This document shows positions 60,805-64,000 of a stretch of DNA of 64,000 bases, one piece after another. Source of the stretch: Paenibacillus albiflavus. Its GTDB lineage: Bacteria; Bacillota; Bacilli; Paenibacillales; NBRC-103111. The position numbers and the translations under genes were made by a program. Under the pieces are notes generated by a model, which was given only the letters and a program-made list of their open reading frames with translations, was not told the DNA's origin and searched no databases. Positions within the stretch are counted from its first letter, which is position 1. Every line of letters starts with the position of its first letter. The DNA is taken from positions 53,759 through 117,758 of the forward strand of contig NZ_SKFG01000014.1 of the NCBI RefSeq assembly GCF_004344915.1. The letters run 5' to 3'.

Positions 60805-61975
60805 CGAACGGGGATTTAAACGTAGGAGATTTGCTGACTTATTCGATGAAATGGAGGGAAAAGCTCGCGAAGCGTTCGGGGAACAAGTAAACACTGCTGT
60901 ACGATCGCCACTTGGTATTATTTTGCGGATATTTGCCTGGTTCCTCGCAATGGCATGGTCACTCGCCGAGTCCGTTTACAATAGCGCATACGTTGGCACA
61001 GCAATCGGCACTAGCTTAGACCGACTAGGTGCGTATGTTGGCATTACACGCATACCGCAGCGGCCGGCAACCGGAGAAGTGCAAATTGAAGGCACGGCTG
61101 GTTACACTGTCGCGATTAGCACAGTCTTCGGTACAAAGAACGGAGTGCTGTTTGAAACGCTCAATTCCATTACTCTTGAAAGCAACGGGAGAGGAATGGT
61201 CAAGGTCAGGGGGAAGAAACCAGGTATACAAAGCAATGTTGCAGCCGGAACCATTACAGAGATAATCAATCCGGTCCCAGACATTACAGCGGTAACAAAT
61301 CCTGCACCTTCAACTGGCGGACGCGAGAAGGAGACAGATTCAGAATTTCGCGAACGATTTCGCCTATCTGTTGCTGGTGGCGGTGCGGCCACGCTGGATT
61401 CATTACGAGGGGCATTATTGCGAGTATTTGGTGTCCGTGCTGCAGCAGTTGTGGAAAACAATTCCTTACAAACTGACGGCGCTGGACGTCCTGGTAAGTC
61501 ATTTCAATGTTATTTGTTAGGTGGGGATGACAACGATATCGCACAAACCATTCTCAATACCAAGGCGGCTGGAATTGAGCCGTTTGGTGATATTGAGATT
61601 ATCCGAAAGGATATTGCTGGCGAGCCGCATACAGTTAAATTCAGTCGCGCTGAAGAGGTTAGAATCAGCTTGAAAGTGTTAATTGGTACTGATAACCGTT
61701 TTCCGATTGACGGTGATCGCCGTATATGTAGCGAACTTGTTCGGTACATTGGTGGAAATGATGAGGATGGGTCAATTTATGTAGGACTGAACATGGGTCA
61801 AAGTGTAGTCTTCTCTCAACTAGTAGCAACTGCATTGAAGGTAGAAGGAACAACAGACGTCTCATACGAGATCAAGGTAAATGGACAAGCTCACCGGTCA
61901 GAGAATATAAACATCTCCATTTTTCAGGTAGCACAGACATCTGCTGCAGAAATAGAGGTGGTTCATAGTGTTTAG
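60797..61975 (+). CDS. Baseplate J/gp47-like wedge protein
   Basis: 392 residues. SVYNSAYVGTAIGTSLDRLG, GREKETDSEFRERFRLSVAG and a C-terminal tail with EIKVNGQAHRSENINISIFQ match the baseplate J family that makes the wedge ring. Confidence 0.92.
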   Translation: MLDERGFKRRRFADLFDEMEGKAREAFGEQVNTAVRSPLGIILRIFAWFLAMAWSLAESVYNSAYVGTAIGTSLDRLGAYVGITRIPQRPATGEVQIEGTAGYTVAISTVFGTKNGVLFETLNSITLESNGRGMVKVRGKKPGIQSNVAAGTITEIINPVPDITAVTNPAPSTGGREKETDSEFRERFRLSVAGGGAATLDSLRGALLRVFGVRAAAVVENNSLQTDGAGRPGKSFQCYLLGGDDNDIAQTILNTKAAGIEPFGDIEIIRKDIAGEPHTVKFSRAEEVRISLKVLIGTDNRFPIDGDRRICSELVRYIGGNDEDGSIYVGLNMGQSVVFSQLVATALKVEGTTDVSYEIKVNGQAHRSENINISIFQVAQTSAAEIEVVHSV

Positions 61976-62609
61976 CTTGAAAGCGTTTCTTGCAAAACTC
62001 ACGGACAACTACAATAAAAAACCAAACAGCAATTTAGGACGTCTTATTTCTATCTTGCAGCAACAGTTAAAAGACCTTGGAGATACATTTGAGACGATGC
62101 GAGAATGGCGAGATATTGATAAGGCTCGCGGGGTTACACTCGATCGGATTGGTGAAAATATCGTACAGCCTCGTGGTGCATCGACTGACGAGGTTTACCG
62201 GGTACTGATTAAGTCAAAGATTGCTCGAAATTTGTCTCGTGGCGACATAAATACAATTATTGATGTATTGGCCTTGGCTCTGGACTGTGATCCGGCTGAA
62301 ATACGAATTAAAGAGAAATGGAATGATCCATCAGAACCTGAGCCAGCAGCGATCGGACTCATACGGCTGCCAGTGTCACGCTTAAATGCTGTGGGTATGT
62401 CGCCTTATCAATTCGCTCGAATTGTGCAGCGGACTGTTGCAGCTGGTGTACGTGTCGCACAAATTGAAATGCCTGGAACATTCAGACTATCCTCATTTCG
62501 AAATAAAATAGAGAAAAGCCAACTTGGATTAGCTGATGTAAGCATGACAACCGGCGGAACTTTAGGGATAGTTTATGTTCCAGGTAACGACGTAGATTTA
62601 CCGATTTAA
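61968..62609 (+). CDS. Tail/baseplate protein (YmfQ/DUF2612-like)
   Basis: 213 residues. AKGVTLDRIGENIVQPRG-like residues (here ARGVTLDRIGENIVQPRGAS) and the VYRVLIKSKIARNLSRGDIN helix fit the protein that links wedge and fibre. It overlaps baseplate J by 8 bases. Confidence 0.78.
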   Translation: MFSLKAFLAKLTDNYNKKPNSNLGRLISILQQQLKDLGDTFETMREWRDIDKARGVTLDRIGENIVQPRGASTDEVYRVLIKSKIARNLSRGDINTIIDVLALALDCDPAEIRIKEKWNDPSEPEPAAIGLIRLPVSRLNAVGMSPYQFARIVQRTVAAGVRVAQIEMPGTFRLSSFRNKIEKSQLGLADVSMTTGGTLGIVYVPGNDVDLPI

Positions 62610-62621
62610 GGAGGGATACTG

Positions 62622-63737
62622 ATGGGATTTGTGAAAGAACTTCCGATGTGGAATGCACCGGGGATTAAGCCGCCGTTATCAAAATTGAATATTGGTTGGG
62701 AAGTAGAAGACCACCCACCTGCTGATTGGCTTAACTGGCAGCAGTATACAACATATGAAGCTTTGAAAGAGCTGCAGGAGCAGGCGGCTGATAAAAGCTA
62801 TGTTGATCAAAAAATATCTGAGCTTGATATTAACGTAACGCCTGAACAAATTGGAGCAGCTAAACAAAGTGACTTTGCTGCACATTTGGCGGAAGATGCG
62901 TCTTTGACTAAAAAGGGACATGTGCAGTTATCAAGCAGTGTAACGAGTACAAGTGAGACGCTAGCTGCTACCGCTAATGCAGTTAAACAAGTTAATGATA
63001 AATTAGTAAGTGACGTAGTTGCGATGGGGAAAAAATCAAGCTCAGACAGTGGTGCTGTCGCAATAGGTCAAGAGTCAAATGCATACTTGGCGTCAATTGC
63101 ACTAGGTGGTAACGCAAAAACCACAAAAGCATTTGGTATAGCAATTGGGCCTTTGTCATCAGCAGAAGGAGCAGGCTCGGTAGCACTTGGAAGTAACGCA
63201 ACTGCATTGAATAATTCGCAGGGAATTTTGGGCTCTGGTAATGGAAATACAGATACTTGGTTAGTTCCTGGATCATTTTCCGTCCAAGGTACTAAAAATT
63301 TTGAAATACCGCATCCTCATCCAGTAAAGAAAAATACGCACGTCATACGACATGGAGCTGTTGAGAGCCCAACGCCTGGCGACACACTTTATCGCTATAC
63401 TCTTGAAGCAACAAAAGATAGCCAAACTGTAGAGATACATTTGCCAGATTACTTTGAGCACTTAAACACCAATGTAGACGTGTGGGTAAATGGTCATTTG
63501 CATTTTGGCAGAGCTTATGGGGTTGTTGAAGGTGATACACTTAAAGTAACATGCGAAAAAGCAGGAAAGTACAAAGCCCTCGTCATTGGTACTCGTAACG
63601 ATGATAATGTACAAGATTGGCACGTCAAAGGTGTAGAGCGAGAGATCGGCGAGAGCTGGCGTGGTGAAACTTATGTGTTTGAAGTAGACGAGATTATGGA
63701 AGTAGAAGAAATAACAAATATGGAGGAATCAGTCTAA
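62622..63737 (+). CDS. Tail fibre protein with YadA-like head repeats
   Basis: 371 residues. An N-terminal attachment region (MGFVKELPMWNAPGIKPPLS) is followed by a phage-fibre repeat (KKGHVQLSSSVTSTSETLAA) near residue 98. Residues about 142-202 contain four repeats of the type SGAVAIGQ, ASIALGGNA, FGIAIGPLS, GSVALGSNA, characteristic of trimeric YadA-type beta-roll heads. A C-terminal beta domain follows. It should recognise the host cell surface. Confidence 0.85.
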   Translation: MGFVKELPMWNAPGIKPPLSKLNIGWEVEDHPPADWLNWQQYTTYEALKELQEQAADKSYVDQKISELDINVTPEQIGAAKQSDFAAHLAEDASLTKKGHVQLSSSVTSTSETLAATANAVKQVNDKLVSDVVAMGKKSSSDSGAVAIGQESNAYLASIALGGNAKTTKAFGIAIGPLSSAEGAGSVALGSNATALNNSQGILGSGNGNTDTWLVPGSFSVQGTKNFEIPHPHPVKKNTHVIRHGAVESPTPGDTLYRYTLEATKDSQTVEIHLPDYFEHLNTNVDVWVNGHLHFGRAYGVVEGDTLKVTCEKAGKYKALVIGTRNDDNVQDWHVKGVEREIGESWRGETYVFEVDEIMEVEEITNMEESV

Positions 63738-63958
63738 TGGAAATTATTATTCGGAAGAGCACAATCCAGTTTAAAAACCCACAAGTCGGGCAACCAACAC
63801 GAGCAGTCGGAGAACACTACAATGGAAGAACAATCAACGCTAGTGTTGATGGTAATGAGAAACTATTTAGATTTAAGAAAGAAGAAATTCCTTTTCTTGT
63901 TGATGAGGATGAGATGATTACTACAATTACCGCAAGAGTGAATAGCGAACTAGAATAA
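63737..63958 (+). CDS. Small phage protein after the fibre, 73 aa
   Basis: Overlaps the fibre stop by one base. MEIIIRKSTIQFKNPQVGQP and a charged remainder, no family recognised. It may be a fibre-assembly accessory. The last 42 bases of the window show no further gene start that I can support. Confidence 0.6.
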   Translation: MEIIIRKSTIQFKNPQVGQPTRAVGEHYNGRTINASVDGNEKLFRFKKEEIPFLVDEDEMITTITARVNSELE

Positions 63959-64000
63959 GCGCCACGACAGCGAGCGATATATTTATACGCATAAGGATGA

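Larger units (their letters stand above)
31110..64000. mobile_element. Prophage, left part (contractile-tailed, serine-integrase type)
   Basis: From the cotJC junction to the window end the genes form an ordered temperate-phage genome: lysogeny module, replication, small early genes, late regulator, packaging, head, tail and baseplate. The sheath, spike and gp25/gp47-like genes define a myovirus-type tail. Lysis genes and attR are not reached. Structural genes appear intact, so the phage may be functional. Confidence 0.95.

Noticed and set aside
63959..64000. Right attachment site or lysis genes at the window end
   Set aside because: The last bases are still between tail genes; no cotJC sequence, holin or endolysin is visible.

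Overview
The window looks like the chromosome of an endospore-forming, Paenibacillus-like member of the Bacillales. The evidence is moderate GC, strong GGAGG ribosome binding sites, a sufCDSUB operon in Firmicutes order, the yunC/yunD, yfkAB, ytvI and DUF3231 families, and a cotJABC spore-coat operon. It falls into two parts: host chromosome from 1 to about 31110, and the left arm of an integrated contractile-tailed prophage from about 31110 to the end. The right end of the prophage lies outside the window.

Host part. A partial MenA/UbiA prenyltransferase (minus) opens the window. A GntR/FCD regulator is divergent from a glcD-glcF glycolate oxidase pair and a serine hydrolase. Next come a GH35 beta-galactosidase, a PAS-GGDEF-EAL protein whose GGDEF is degenerate, a small unknown protein, and YunC. 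The SUF iron-sulfur operon (11132-16328) follows, with Fur-like palindromes upstream. After it are an ArsR/DUF2087 regulator with three operator-like repeats spaced 16 bp apart, a DUF3231 protein, an HD-GYP protein that has lost its HD histidine, a ThiF/MoeB E1-like enzyme, YunD, UppP, and a second HD-GYP protein of identical length with its motifs intact. The host part ends with an MMPL exporter, the radical SAM protein YfkAB, a CNNM/CorC protein, YtvI and cotJA-cotJB-cotJC.

Prizes of the window. cotJC is cut off after about 126 of the usual ~189 codons, exactly where the prophage starts with a large serine recombinase pointing back at the junction. The geometry is that of sporulation genes split by developmentally excised elements (sigK-skin, spsM-SPbeta). 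The truncated protein keeps one half of the di-manganese ligand set and lacks the other.

Prophage part. A lysogeny module (integrase, DEDDh exonuclease-BRCT, two HTH repressors, a Cro-like protein) contains a LexA-type box sitting inside a promoter. It also has four copies of a TTAAGCG-NN-ACGCTTAA operator, one of them inside the cro-like gene. A replication module (initiator with an iteron-like cluster in its coding sequence, helicase loader, DnaB) leads into many small genes. Among these are a PP-loop/PAPS-reductase-like protein and its neighbour, which share a QIDMF motif that resembles a sliding-clamp binding peptide. An ArpU-type late regulator and a repeat-driven late promoter precede the packaging genes. 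Then come HNH, terminase, portal, protease, capsid, connectors, a DUF3383-type sheath, tube, chaperones, tape measure, baseplate and a tail fibre with YadA-like head repeats. The sheath, spike, gp25-like and gp47-like genes identify a myovirus-type tail. No rRNA, tRNA, CRISPR array or complete insertion sequence was seen.
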